A DNA stretch of 64,000 nt from Motiliproteus sp041586735. GTDB taxonomy: Bacteria; Pseudomonadota; Gammaproteobacteria; Pseudomonadales; Balneatricaceae. Location of the stretch: positions 1 to 64,000 of the forward strand of contig JBFGZQ010000005.1 of NCBI GenBank assembly GCA_041586735.1, read 5' to 3'. The position numbers and the translations under genes were made by a program. The notes below the pieces were generated by a model. It had not been told where the DNA came from and ran no database searches. It saw nothing but the letters and a program-made list of their open reading frames with translations. Within the stretch, counting starts at the first letter, position 1, and each line of letters begins with the position of its first letter. This document shows positions 34,201-43,875 of this stretch, one piece after another.

Positions 34201-35916
34201 CAGACTGGTAGCGTCGGTGGGGGCTGTTTCATCCACCGCAAACTCTAGGTAGGCGCTGGCTACAGTCGAGCCCTGATTGAGCTGTACGTTGTTGAAACGC
34301 ATGCCGATGGTCTGGGTGGTAGCGTCGGTGACTAGCTCCAGATCGGTGCTGGACAAGTCTACATTACCGCTGCTGTTCTGTTCGGCATCATCACTGCTAC
34401 TGTTAACTCGGACGCCAAACTCGTAGTTCATACAGCCACTGGGGGCGCTGCTGGGGTCGTAGCTTATCTCCAGTCTAGGGGCCTGACTGGGATCATTTTC
34501 GTAGGATTTGGCGATCCGTAGTCCTGTGCCGGTAACGAATAAAGACAGGCTGTTGCCACCGCACCAGCCGCTGCGATTGACGATCTCTTGGATGATGGTC
34601 GTTAAATCGGGTGCGGTATATTCGTCACCGTTAGTCCAGGGTCCGAGTGTGCCCGCGGCATTCCAGCCGACATTGGCACTGGTGCGCGGTCTGCTGCTGC
34701 TACCTAGGTTGTTACTGCTGGTCGTGAACGGGCTGCTATGGTCGGTGTCCTCAGCATAGAACAGCAGATTGGTGGTATCACTATTAGTGTTGTCTGCAGT
34801 AAAGGTCAGCGCAGTAGAGCTGATGGTCGCACCCTGAGGAATGTTGATATTGTTAAAGCGTAACCCAAGGGTCTGGGCAGCGCTGGAGCTTGTACCCGTG
34901 GTGTAGGTGATATGGAGTTTGGGTGCGGCACTGCTTTCACCGTTTTGTGATTCGACCCAGCGAACCCCTGAGCCGCTGACATACTCGATCACAAAGGTCA
35001 TGGCTTGGGTTGCTGCCCAGCCAGATCGGTCAATGACTTCCTGCACTAGGCTATTGATGTTGGGTGAGATCAATGCATTATTGACGGCAGGATTTTCGGT
35101 AATGGCCCAGGTAGTGCTAGCCGTGGTCTTGGTACGGGTAGAAATGTCGTATTTAGTACTAGCGAAACTGCCTGGATTGTCAGCGTCTTGCGCAAAAATG
35201 CGCACGGTCACAGGATCCGAAGAGGCGCTGTGTTCTTCGTCTATTTCGAACTCAAGCCTAGCATCGGTGATAGTGGCGCCAGAGGGTACATTGACGCTGG
35301 CAAAGCGCATCCCCAGGATCTGGGTGCCACCATCATTCATCAGCTCCAGGTCGCTGCTGGTGCGATCCATACTACCGCTGCTAACGCTCTCTTCGGCATC
35401 GTCAAAGCTGCTGTTGACTTGTAGGCTGATGCTGGTTGAAACAGAGCCCGATACCCTGGTCATATCCAGCGTGGTTGAACTCAGGGATACGCTCAAGTCG
35501 GCGGCTTGTTCAGCGTCATCATTGCCTGTTTGAATAGTGCTTGCTGTAGAGCCGCTCAGCGCATCTTGCTGGATAGTCGTCACGATGGCCTGGTCGATAT
35601 CTCTAACAGGATAGAGAACGGGGCCGCCTGGATTAGAAAAACGCATCAGCCCGACATTGATATCCTGGGCATTGTTGAGTATGTCGGTCAGCGCCGTTTT
35701 CATCCGCTCTAGGCGGGTGCTGCTGCCGCCATCCGTGCTGGTCATCGACCCTGAAGTGTCTAGAATAAACAGCACATTGGGTTGTACGGTGACATTGCTG
35801 CCACCGCCGAAGTAGATCTCGGTATCATCGGCCCAAACGGGGGTGCAGAGCAGCCAGGTGCAGATAAAACTGCTCAGTATGATCCGGGTATTGATAGCGT
35901 TAGTTTTCATCATCAT
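31255..35916 (-). CDS. pilY1: PilY1-type pilus tip adhesin with enlarged von Willebrand A domain
   Basis: A 1553-residue exported protein (signal about 1-29). The von Willebrand A domain begins with the metal site DTSGSMTS at 53-60 and resumes after about residue 675 (VRSKLIEEVNNLEHKSGTPI). Between these lie three related beta-rich modules (about 166-339, 346-487, 504-668) with recurring DDAE, GMRF-N-V/I and RSGW elements. The C-terminal third is the PilY1 propeller: LGDPLHSRPELVTYDG, FFGTNEGFLHAVD, the calcium loop DANKDGDLKDTGD, and DMNRDGLADQLYVGDMGGQ. PilY1 sits at the pilus tip and is needed for pilus assembly, adhesion and surface sensing. It lies fifth in the fimT-pilE operon. Confidence 0.92.
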   Translation of the reverse strand: MMMKTNAINTRIILSSFICTWLLCTPVWADDTEIYFGGGSNVTVQPNVLFILDTSGSMTSTDGGSSTRLERMKTALTDILNNAQDINVGLMRFSNPGGPVLYPVRDIDQAIVTTIQQDALSGSTASTIQTGNDDAEQAADLSVSLSSTTLDMTRVSGSVSTSISLQVNSSFDDAEESVSSGSMDRTSSDLELMNDGGTQILGMRFASVNVPSGATITDARLEFEIDEEHSASSDPVTVRIFAQDADNPGSFASTKYDISTRTKTTASTTWAITENPAVNNALISPNINSLVQEVIDRSGWAATQAMTFVIEYVSGSGVRWVESQNGESSAAPKLHITYTTGTSSSAAQTLGLRFNNINIPQGATISSTALTFTADNTNSDTTNLLFYAEDTDHSSPFTTSSNNLGSSSRPRTSANVGWNAAGTLGPWTNGDEYTAPDLTTIIQEIVNRSGWCGGNSLSLFVTGTGLRIAKSYENDPSQAPRLEISYDPSSAPSGCMNYEFGVRVNSSSDDAEQNSSGNVDLSSTDLELVTDATTQTIGMRFNNVQLNQGSTVASAYLEFAVDETAPTDATSLLIKAENIGNSATFTTANNNISARPTTSASATWSITDQWSVEHEIKRSVNISALVNEVLARADWVPGNSMSFIITGSGKRVVESYDGSNLAPRLLYYTHPANVPVTSNTVRSKLIEEVNNLEHKSGTPIVDSLYEAALYYRGDAVDYGKTRGSGTTSRADTRVSHPDSYTGGTLVQPVGCSDDNLGSSGCAAEAITGTPIYTSPISESCQANHIVLLTDGQASVNTSASKIKTLTGAASCVDSGSEACGPELVSYLKNNDQLPSSMTENQTITTHTIGFNFSDLWLRNLATTGGGGFYEAESAADLTSAFDSIIKTIKAVNTTFVQPSVTINQFNRFSHRDDVYFSLFKPQETSKWYGNLKKYQLKGSPATLYDNQTPQQPAIDPLTGFFGINSQSFWSADEDGNSVEKGGAASKLPSSRKLYSNVSASTLLSVADNALHESNALVSKTLLNIASKSDAYRTDLLQWARGLDANGAQRFELGDPLHSRPELVTYDGLSEPLESSIFFGTNEGFLHAVDITTGIEQFAFIPKELLDNLDTYFVNTSSASRPYGMDGHISLWTQDANKDGDLKDTGDFAYLYAGMRRGGNSYYALNVTDINNPTLMWQINGGTGDFVDLGQTWSKPIKTKINFKLAGDLAPTIHDVLIFGGGYDPAQDSVTVRTADSVGNAIFMVDALTGALIWSAGNHNGHIESHADMDYSIPSSISVIDMNRDGLADQLYVGDMGGQLWRLDIDNSGDPNNINAFIDITKIADLGGSSTASNRRFYYPPDLALAVDGKARYLSLAIGSGFRAHPLNTAIDDRFYMLKLFDTHTKPSNWTTLIENDLYDASANNIGGNDASLKSAAEVALSNTDLSRKQGWYLRMENSGEKVLSGSATIQNQIVFTSYEPMTAAAGSCNPTQGTSRAYLVSLFDATPKQDIDANGAITAADRVIQLQIGSIPATPTVIDTLESKPTVWVGPERLDQVDTDVESSRTYWIEERN

Positions 35917-35921
35917 TCTCC

Positions 35922-35938
35922 AACCGGCCTTGCCGGTT
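35922..35938 (-). promoter_or_regulatory. Intra-operon hairpin between pilX and pilY1
   Basis: AACCGGC (35922-35928) and GCCGGTT (35932-35938) form a perfect 7-bp stem with a 3-nt loop. It covers the pilX stop codon and ends next to the pilY1 ribosome site GGAG. It has no T-run, so it is more likely to affect translation or mRNA stability than termination. Confidence 0.4.
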
Positions 35939-36410
35939 ATTGATCATCCGAGGAGGCGACAAAGCTGACACGGTAGTAGCCTTGGCGGATCATAGTGGTG
36001 GCGTTCACCTCGGCCATCGCGCCGGTGCCATGCACTTCGTACATAAACGTGGAGGCGGAACCGATGGAGTTACCAGGAGCGATCCCTTGGCCGATAAATT
36101 TAGTTTGGGCGCTGGCGGTGACGCTAGAGGTGCCCATCGACGCGGTGACGATTGCTGACAGGTTGTCGGATGCATCGATGGCATCGAACATCATGCTGTC
36201 AGTATTGATAGCCAGCTCGATCGCACTCTCGGCGGCCTGGAAAGTGCGATTATAGGTCTGGGCGTTGGCGGCCATCTTCTCTTCGAAGGCTGAGGTCTTG
36301 ATCATCGTGGCGGCGATCAGGGTGACCACCAGGATGACCAGCAAACAGACCACCAGCACCACACCCTGCTGCCGCGGGAAATTCAGGTAGGGCTGTTGTC
36401 GGCGATTCAT
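35937..36410 (-). CDS. pilX: Minor pilin PilX
   Basis: A 157-residue prepilin-like protein. The leader ends RQQG and the helix VVLVVCLLVILVVTLIAATM follows, without Glu at +5, as is usual for the PilX/GspK-like subunit that caps the minor-pilin complex. The segment SAFEEKMAANAQTYNRTFQA, continuing into AESAIELAI, is the PilX N-terminal domain signature. It overlaps pilW by four bases and precedes pilY1. It acts in the priming complex for pilus assembly in the inner membrane. Confidence 0.85.
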   Translation of the reverse strand: MNRRQQPYLNFPRQQGVVLVVCLLVILVVTLIAATMIKTSAFEEKMAANAQTYNRTFQAAESAIELAINTDSMMFDAIDASDNLSAIVTASMGTSSVTASAQTKFIGQGIAPGNSIGSASTFMYEVHGTGAMAEVNATTMIRQGYYRVSFVASSDDQ

Positions 36411-37549
36411 TGGCGATTTCTCAATACGATGGTGCTGTTGAATACCTGGCGCAACCGTCGATCGACGGGGTGGGTGGCGACTGCTAACGCAGTGCCTGCC
36501 GGTTCAATATCTTCACCGGGGAGTTTGTAGGTGGCGGTATCATCGCTGTTAAGTACCGCCTCGGGGGAGCTGACCAGCAGGCCGATGCGAATAGCCGCTA
36601 CCTGAGAGAAATCCAGGTTGCTGGCATCAGCCGGGATAAAACGTAGATTGCCGTCGCTCAACCGTTGACCGTAGAGGATCTGCAGCTGTTCGACCCCTTC
36701 GACCAGCTCCTGCTCACGGCCGGTGATGTAGCTACCGGTTCCCGAACCGTCGTGAAAGGTGCTGTCGAACTGATACAGGGCATAGATGTCGTGGCCCTGG
36801 CTGCTGTTGCGGCCGGTATCCTTAACGTAGAAGGCCAGTGCTTCAAAGGTCATCACCTGAGAATCATCGCCATAGGGCTTACTGAGGTTGTTGCTAGAGT
36901 TCTGCGAGTTGGAATGCGCTAGGGTCACCTTACCGTCTTGAGTATCCTTGGCGTTGTTGACGATACGAAACATGTCGGCACTTTCGCAATCGGTGACGAT
37001 GGCAAGATCATATTTGTTCAGGCCGATGCTGTTGGAGTCGATCTTGATATTGGCGTTAACGGCGGTGCAGGAGTTGCCGCCACCCGTGCAGATCACATTG
37101 ACGCTGTTGGGGGAGACGTATTGGATATAGATCAGGTCGCTACCCTGGTGAACGCCGCTGATATTGTCCAGATTATCGTCCCGATTAACGACGCTCCAGG
37201 CGCTGGTGTCGGTCTCGTAACCCCAGATCGCCTGGCTGGTCATATCGGTAGTCGGGGCGTCATCGGCGATGATGTTCATATCGACAATATCTGGATCGAT
37301 GCAGCCCTGATAGCCGGTCATGCGCAGATTGCGGGTCAGAATATCCAGTGCCAGGCGACCGTTTTCCTGGACCCTGGCAAAAGCCTGAGAGACGCTGTCG
37401 GTGCTGCTACTACCGATAAAGACCTGGAATACTCCCAGCATCAGAAAGGCGCTGATCGCCAGTGATACCATCAATTCGATCATCGATACCCCGCGCTGCC
37501 GCAGAGCAGAAAGGGGAGGGCGTCTGAAGGGCTGTGTAGATGCGTTCAT
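36407..37549 (-). CDS. pilW: Minor pilin PilW
   Basis: A 380-residue prepilin. Cleavage is expected after Gly20 in RQRG/VSMIELMVSLAIS, with Glu at +5. The downstream RVQENGRLALDILTRNLRMTG and GCIDPD segment is typical of PilW. The large C-terminal globular part contains LVEGVEQLQILYG and VAAIRIGLLVSS, as in GspJ/PilW proteins. It lies 2 bp after pilV and overlaps pilX by four bases. It is part of the minor-pilin tip complex with PilV, PilX, PilE and FimT/FimU. Confidence 0.9.
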   Translation of the reverse strand: MNASTQPFRRPPLSALRQRGVSMIELMVSLAISAFLMLGVFQVFIGSSSTDSVSQAFARVQENGRLALDILTRNLRMTGYQGCIDPDIVDMNIIADDAPTTDMTSQAIWGYETDTSAWSVVNRDDNLDNISGVHQGSDLIYIQYVSPNSVNVICTGGGNSCTAVNANIKIDSNSIGLNKYDLAIVTDCESADMFRIVNNAKDTQDGKVTLAHSNSQNSSNNLSKPYGDDSQVMTFEALAFYVKDTGRNSSQGHDIYALYQFDSTFHDGSGTGSYITGREQELVEGVEQLQILYGQRLSDGNLRFIPADASNLDFSQVAAIRIGLLVSSPEAVLNSDDTATYKLPGEDIEPAGTALAVATHPVDRRLRQVFNSTIVLRNRQ

Positions 37550-37551
37550 CG

Positions 37552-38121
37552 CTAACTCGAGCTGGTGAAGTCTAGGGTGAATGTTTTGGTAGTATCGGCC
37601 TTGTTGGCACCCCCGCCGATGTTCCAGTCCAGTTCCTGCCAGCTGACTTCGACCGAAAAATTAGCGCCACTGGCGGTGATTTTGCCAGTACCACCGGGTA
37701 ACAGGGGCTTGTAGGCGCTCTGGTCATGGCCGATACCGGTCACATCGTAAAAATTCTCGCTCCATTCGCGGATATCCAGATCACGCAGCTGCTGCTTTGA
37801 ACATCCCGACGCACTGCTGGCACAGCTCGTGGCGGAGGGCAGGATTGAACTCGCGGTGTTGAAGCTGTAACGGTCGTTATCGCCGCTGGCGTAGCTGGCG
37901 TTAAGGCGGATACGATCGGCAATGTCGTAGGACACTAAGCTGGCCTGGGTGCGGTAATAGGCGCTGCGGTTGGTTTGCAGGCCGGTGATCTGCAGCGCGG
38001 TGGCCCCCAGCAGCGTAGTGACCAGCAGTACCAGGGCGATCATCACTTCGATCATGCTCACCCCTTGCTGGCGGAAAAACATCCTTGGCTGGCTGAAACT
38101 TGGGTGAGATGCTAGGGACAT
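37552..38121 (-). CDS. pilV: Minor pilin PilV
   Basis: A 189-residue prepilin with leader ending RQQG/VSMIEVMIALVLLVTTLL, Glu at +5, and the PilV-type continuation GATALQITGLQTNRSAYYRT then SYDIADRIRLN. An internal ATG (MFFRQQG) 39 bases into the frame would give a standard short leader and is an alternative start. The frame overlaps the end of fimT by ten bases, so the two are translationally linked. Confidence 0.88.
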   Translation of the reverse strand: MSLASHPSFSQPRMFFRQQGVSMIEVMIALVLLVTTLLGATALQITGLQTNRSAYYRTQASLVSYDIADRIRLNASYASGDNDRYSFNTASSILPSATSCASSASGCSKQQLRDLDIREWSENFYDVTGIGHDQSAYKPLLPGGTGKITASGANFSVEVSWQELDWNIGGGANKADTTKTFTLDFTSSS

Positions 38122-38705
38122 GTAATGTCTCCTAGGCTACCGCGATGGTCATTGACGATGCCATTAAGCGTGCTGTCTTCGTCGACCGCCAACCTGGACA
38201 CGCCGGAGATATTCACCACGATCGCCTTGGCAAAGGCTGTCCCACGGCTATCACAAAGGGTAAAGGTTCCTGGCGCTGGGGATGATGCGAGGATGAAACC
38301 AGTGGAGCTGAACTGTAGCACTCCAAGGTTGCTGCCGCTGAATCCGGACGCGCGCAGGCTATTACCGCCGCTCAGCGGCTCTTGGTAGAGCAGTAGCTGA
38401 TCTGCACCATCGATCACCGCGTTGCCGCCGTTGTTGGCATCGCTGAACAGGATCCAACCCGCTTCCCAGTTGCTGGTGTTGCAGTTTGAGCCATTGTCAC
38501 TGGCGCACAGGGTGACGATCGAGCGCCGGTTGGCAGCTTCACCTCGAGACAGGTGGATGGTGCCTATCAGGCTGTTGATCTGGCCTGATAAGCGGTTATT
38601 CTGGATAAACGCGGTAAAGCTGGGCGCCATCAAACCAGCCAGGATGGCCACTATCGCGATGCTGATCAACAGCTCAATCAGTGTAAATCCTGAATGACGA
38701 CGCAT
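38112..38705 (-). CDS. fimT: FimT/FimU-type minor pilin (GspH family)
   Basis: ATG 38705 (MRRHSG/FTLIELLISIAI) gives a six-residue leader, Glu at +5 and a 197-residue prepilin, with GGAA about 6 nt upstream; a TTG start 24 bases earlier is less likely. The GspH/FimT domain is seen in TAFIQNNRLSGQINSLIGT, LSRGEAANRRSIVTLC and NWEAGWILFSDANN. It is the first gene of the minor-pilin operon, so its 272-bp upstream region should hold the operon promoter. FimT and FimU are hard to separate; some FimT proteins bind DNA for uptake. Confidence 0.88.
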   Translation of the reverse strand: MRRHSGFTLIELLISIAIVAILAGLMAPSFTAFIQNNRLSGQINSLIGTIHLSRGEAANRRSIVTLCASDNGSNCNTSNWEAGWILFSDANNGGNAVIDGADQLLLYQEPLSGGNSLRASGFSGSNLGVLQFSSTGFILASSPAPGTFTLCDSRGTAFAKAIVVNISGVSRLAVDEDSTLNGIVNDHRGSLGDITCP

Positions 38706-38783
38706 GATCTGTTCCAATGGCCTGCTCAATGAGTTATGCAGTCGCTAGTTGATAAGACGTGCCATGACGCACTTGGAGCCCTG

Positions 38784-38843
38784 TTACTGGGCAATTTATT
38801 ACTTGACACTTTATCACCTGGCACTATGTCACTTGATACCATA
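38784..38843. repeat. Four degenerate 15-bp repeats upstream of fimT
   Basis: Units at 38784-38798, 38799-38813, 38814-38828 and 38829-38843 follow the pattern TTACTTGACACTTTA with several changes each. They lie 79-138 bp upstream of the fimT ATG, within the region expected to control the pilus operon. The second unit contains a perfect TTGACA on the plus strand. I see no supported coding gene here; a 62-codon plus-strand frame (38736-38924) covers the repeats. Confidence 0.55.
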
Positions 38844-38977
38844 GCTGTTTCTGACTTGATAAACGCTGATCTAGCGCAGGGTCTGAGTCAAATCAATAAA
38901 GCAGCGGTTTGCAAGCTTGAGTGAGACAACAGCCCGTTTCTACCCCTGATTGTGGGTTATTTTAGCCGATGCTGGCC

Positions 38978-40000
38978 TTAATAGGCAGGGCGGCGGCTGC
39001 AGGGTTTGCCCGATAGCTCCAGTACTAGGACGCTGAGTAGTTGCCAGGGATCATCGCGGTGCATCCCTTTGATGGTCTGATCGATCGCAGCGCACTGTTG
39101 CAGCATCTGGCTGAGCTGTGCGGGTTTGAGTCGCCGCAATGCCTGATTAACTACATTTTTCCGGCTGCCCCAGATACGATGTTTTTTATACTGCATCTCG
39201 GTGATGCCACCCTGGTGTTGACTCAAATCCAGCAGCTTGCGGATCTCCCAGGTGAGGCCACCTAGGGCGACGATGGCATCGGTACCCTCAGCCCGCAGCC
39301 CCTGAAGTATTTTCAGACTGCGAGTGGGTTTGGCCTCGAGTGCCGCATCGATCAAAGCAAACAGCTCGTAGCGGGCGTTGTCTGATACGCCGCCGATGAT
39401 CTGCTCGGCAGTAATCGAGTTGCCGGCATGGGTCAGTTTGAGCTTTTCGATCTCCTGCGCGGCGGCTAGGAGGTTGCCTTCAACCCGATCCGTCAGCAGT
39501 TGTGCGGCCTCGGTGTCGATACGCAGCCCTGCGTGGTGACAGCGTTGTTGAATCCAGTTCGGCAACCGCTGCGCCTCTATCGGCCAGAATTGGATAATGA
39601 CACCGGCTTTGTCTATCGCGTTAAACCAAGCGCTGCGCTGTGCGGCCGGGTCCAACTTGGGGCAGTAGATCAGTATAAGATTGTCGGGAGATGGTGCCGC
39701 AAGCACCTGGGTGAGCATATCGCTGCCCTTGGTGCCGGGTTTGCCATTGGGGATATGTAGTTCGATCAGCTGTTTATCAGAAAAAAGCGATAGGCTTTGG
39801 CTGCTTTGGAGCAGCGCTTCCCAGCTGAAACTGGCATCGGCATGAAATACTTCGCGCTCGCTAAAACCGCAATCTCGAGCCACGCCGCGGAGTTGATCAC
39901 CCGCTTCCTGGATCAACAGGGGTTCGTCTCCACTAAGCAGATAAACGGGACGTAAGGGTTGCTGGAGGTGGTTGCTGAGTTGCTCTAATTTAAGTTTCAT
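38978..40000 (-). CDS. holA: DNA polymerase III delta subunit
   Basis: HolA opens the beta clamp within the clamp-loader complex. The 340-residue protein shows LRPVYLLSGDEPLLIQEAGD at the N-terminus, LIELHIPNGKPG, the AAA-like core LLTDRVEGNLLAAAQEIEKL and the C-terminal WEIRKLLDL and MHRDDPWQLL. It is the last gene of the leuS-lptE-holA run on the minus strand, 3 bp after lptE. Confidence 0.95.
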   Translation of the reverse strand: MKLKLEQLSNHLQQPLRPVYLLSGDEPLLIQEAGDQLRGVARDCGFSEREVFHADASFSWEALLQSSQSLSLFSDKQLIELHIPNGKPGTKGSDMLTQVLAAPSPDNLILIYCPKLDPAAQRSAWFNAIDKAGVIIQFWPIEAQRLPNWIQQRCHHAGLRIDTEAAQLLTDRVEGNLLAAAQEIEKLKLTHAGNSITAEQIIGGVSDNARYELFALIDAALEAKPTRSLKILQGLRAEGTDAIVALGGLTWEIRKLLDLSQHQGGITEMQYKKHRIWGSRKNVVNQALRRLKPAQLSQMLQQCAAIDQTIKGMHRDDPWQLLSVLVLELSGKPCSRRPAY

Positions 40001-40003
40001 CTC

Positions 40004-40522
40004 CTAGTAGCCATAGATCTCGGCAAGCTTGAGATAGCGACGTACCAGTTGTTGCGCGAGGTTTTCGCGCATCTCCTGGCGTAGTAAGGCTTCTTCGGCG
40101 TCTTTGGCGTTGACGCTGTTGGCATCGTAGCTGTAGGTGCGTTCGGTGTAGATCTCGGTTGGCTTGACCACGAGGGCCCCGGCATTATCCTGAATACTGT
40201 ATCTGAGTTGCGCGCGCAGCTCGTATTCCTGGGTCTTAGCATCTTCATTCAGTGATGCCGAGCGGCGCTGGTGCTGTACGCTGATCAGATTGATCTGATA
40301 GGGTGCCTGCTCGGCGCTGGTGACCAGGATGATACCGCTGGATTCGAAGCTGCGCTCGACCGTCTGGTAGATGGTTCTGCGCTCATCACCTTGCAGAAAG
40401 AGCACCTTCAGCTGCTCCGGAACGGCTATCACTCCGCGTGGTTGGAAGCCGCAACCGCTGCTGAGACTGAGCATGGCGATAAGCACGGGGTAGAGTCCCA
40501 GACGAGCATAGCGTAAAAGCAT
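40004..40522 (-). CDS. lptE: LPS-assembly lipoprotein LptE
   Basis: LptE plugs the LptD barrel and helps insert lipopolysaccharide into the outer membrane. The 172-residue protein has a lipoprotein signal ending LSLSSGCGFQPRG, the family hallmark of a Cys followed by GF-LRG. Later come YELRAQLRYSI and EALLRQEMRENLAQQLVRRY, the conserved C-terminal helix. It lies between leuS (3-bp gap) and holA, its standard place. Confidence 0.93.
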   Translation of the reverse strand: MLLRYARLGLYPVLIAMLSLSSGCGFQPRGVIAVPEQLKVLFLQGDERRTIYQTVERSFESSGIILVTSAEQAPYQINLISVQHQRRSASLNEDAKTQEYELRAQLRYSIQDNAGALVVKPTEIYTERTYSYDANSVNAKDAEEALLRQEMRENLAQQLVRRYLKLAEIYGY

Positions 40523-40525
40523 CCG

Positions 40526-43117
<2,592 letters not shown>

Positions 43118-43284
43118 GTGACTTAGGTAACCGTGCTGAGCGCATAGGATGACCGCTGTTTTGACTTAATGGTGACTTGGGTACAAAAGCAGCTAAAGGG
43201 TCATGCGAAAAGGGGCTAGGATACAATAGATAGCCAAATGCAGATAGGGGTAGGTCGTGCTTTGTCGACCCGAGTGAGGACGTT

Positions 43285-43851
43285 ATGAATCAGTCAGATC
43301 CAGACCAGGTGAAGCCTAAAAAAAGCGCGCCACAGCTGCCTAAGGATGCACCGGATATTTATAATCGGCTGCTTGAGCGTGTCTACCTGTCTATAGAACA
43401 GGTTGAGACTCAATCCTGGCCTTTTATTAAGCAAAAGATCGAAGAGGCTGCCGAGCTGGAATTGGCGGCGCGCGAGATGACTCAGGAGGAGCTGGATCTA
43501 TTGCAGGCTTACCTGCGCCGTGATCTGCGCGAAGCGGGTTCGGTGCTGCATAGGACCGGTGAAGGGATCGCCAACTGGTTAAACTTTGATCTGCAGGCGC
43601 TGGAATATGCCGTAGTGGAGCAGCTGTTTGGCTTGGCGGATAAAACCCGCGTCGATCAGACCGAGCTGCAGCAGCGCCTCGATCATGGTCCTGAGGATTA
43701 TCTGGCCGGAGAGCTTGCTGCTGCAGGGCAGCTACGCTGTCTAGAGTGCGGCGCGCTGGTGAAGCTGACACAGACGTCGGTGATCGAGCCCTGCCATCAG
43801 TGCGATAGTCATTACTTTCATCGCGATAGTGTAACCAGCAGCCCTGATTGA
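43285..43851 (+). CDS. YbeL-like zinc-ribbon protein (DUF1451)
   Basis: A 188-residue protein whose N-terminal half is helical and acidic (YNRLLERVYLSIEQVETQSW, EELDLLQAYLRRDLREAG). The C-terminus carries a CxxC/CxxC zinc ribbon (LRCLECGALVKLTQ, EPCHQCDSHYFHRD). This is the YbeL-type protein found beside leuS in many gammaproteobacteria; its role is unknown. GAGGA precedes ATG 43285. It converges with lnt 24 bp downstream. Confidence 0.85.
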   Translation: MNQSDPDQVKPKKSAPQLPKDAPDIYNRLLERVYLSIEQVETQSWPFIKQKIEEAAELELAAREMTQEELDLLQAYLRRDLREAGSVLHRTGEGIANWLNFDLQALEYAVVEQLFGLADKTRVDQTELQQRLDHGPEDYLAGELAAAGQLRCLECGALVKLTQTSVIEPCHQCDSHYFHRDSVTSSPD

Positions 43852-43875
43852 GCGGCGGAGCGGTTGTATATGGCG

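Noticed and set aside
38736..38924. 62-codon plus-strand frame upstream of fimT
   Set aside because: It covers the 15-bp repeat array, lacks a good ribosome site and shows no family match; the repeats are better explained as a DNA feature.
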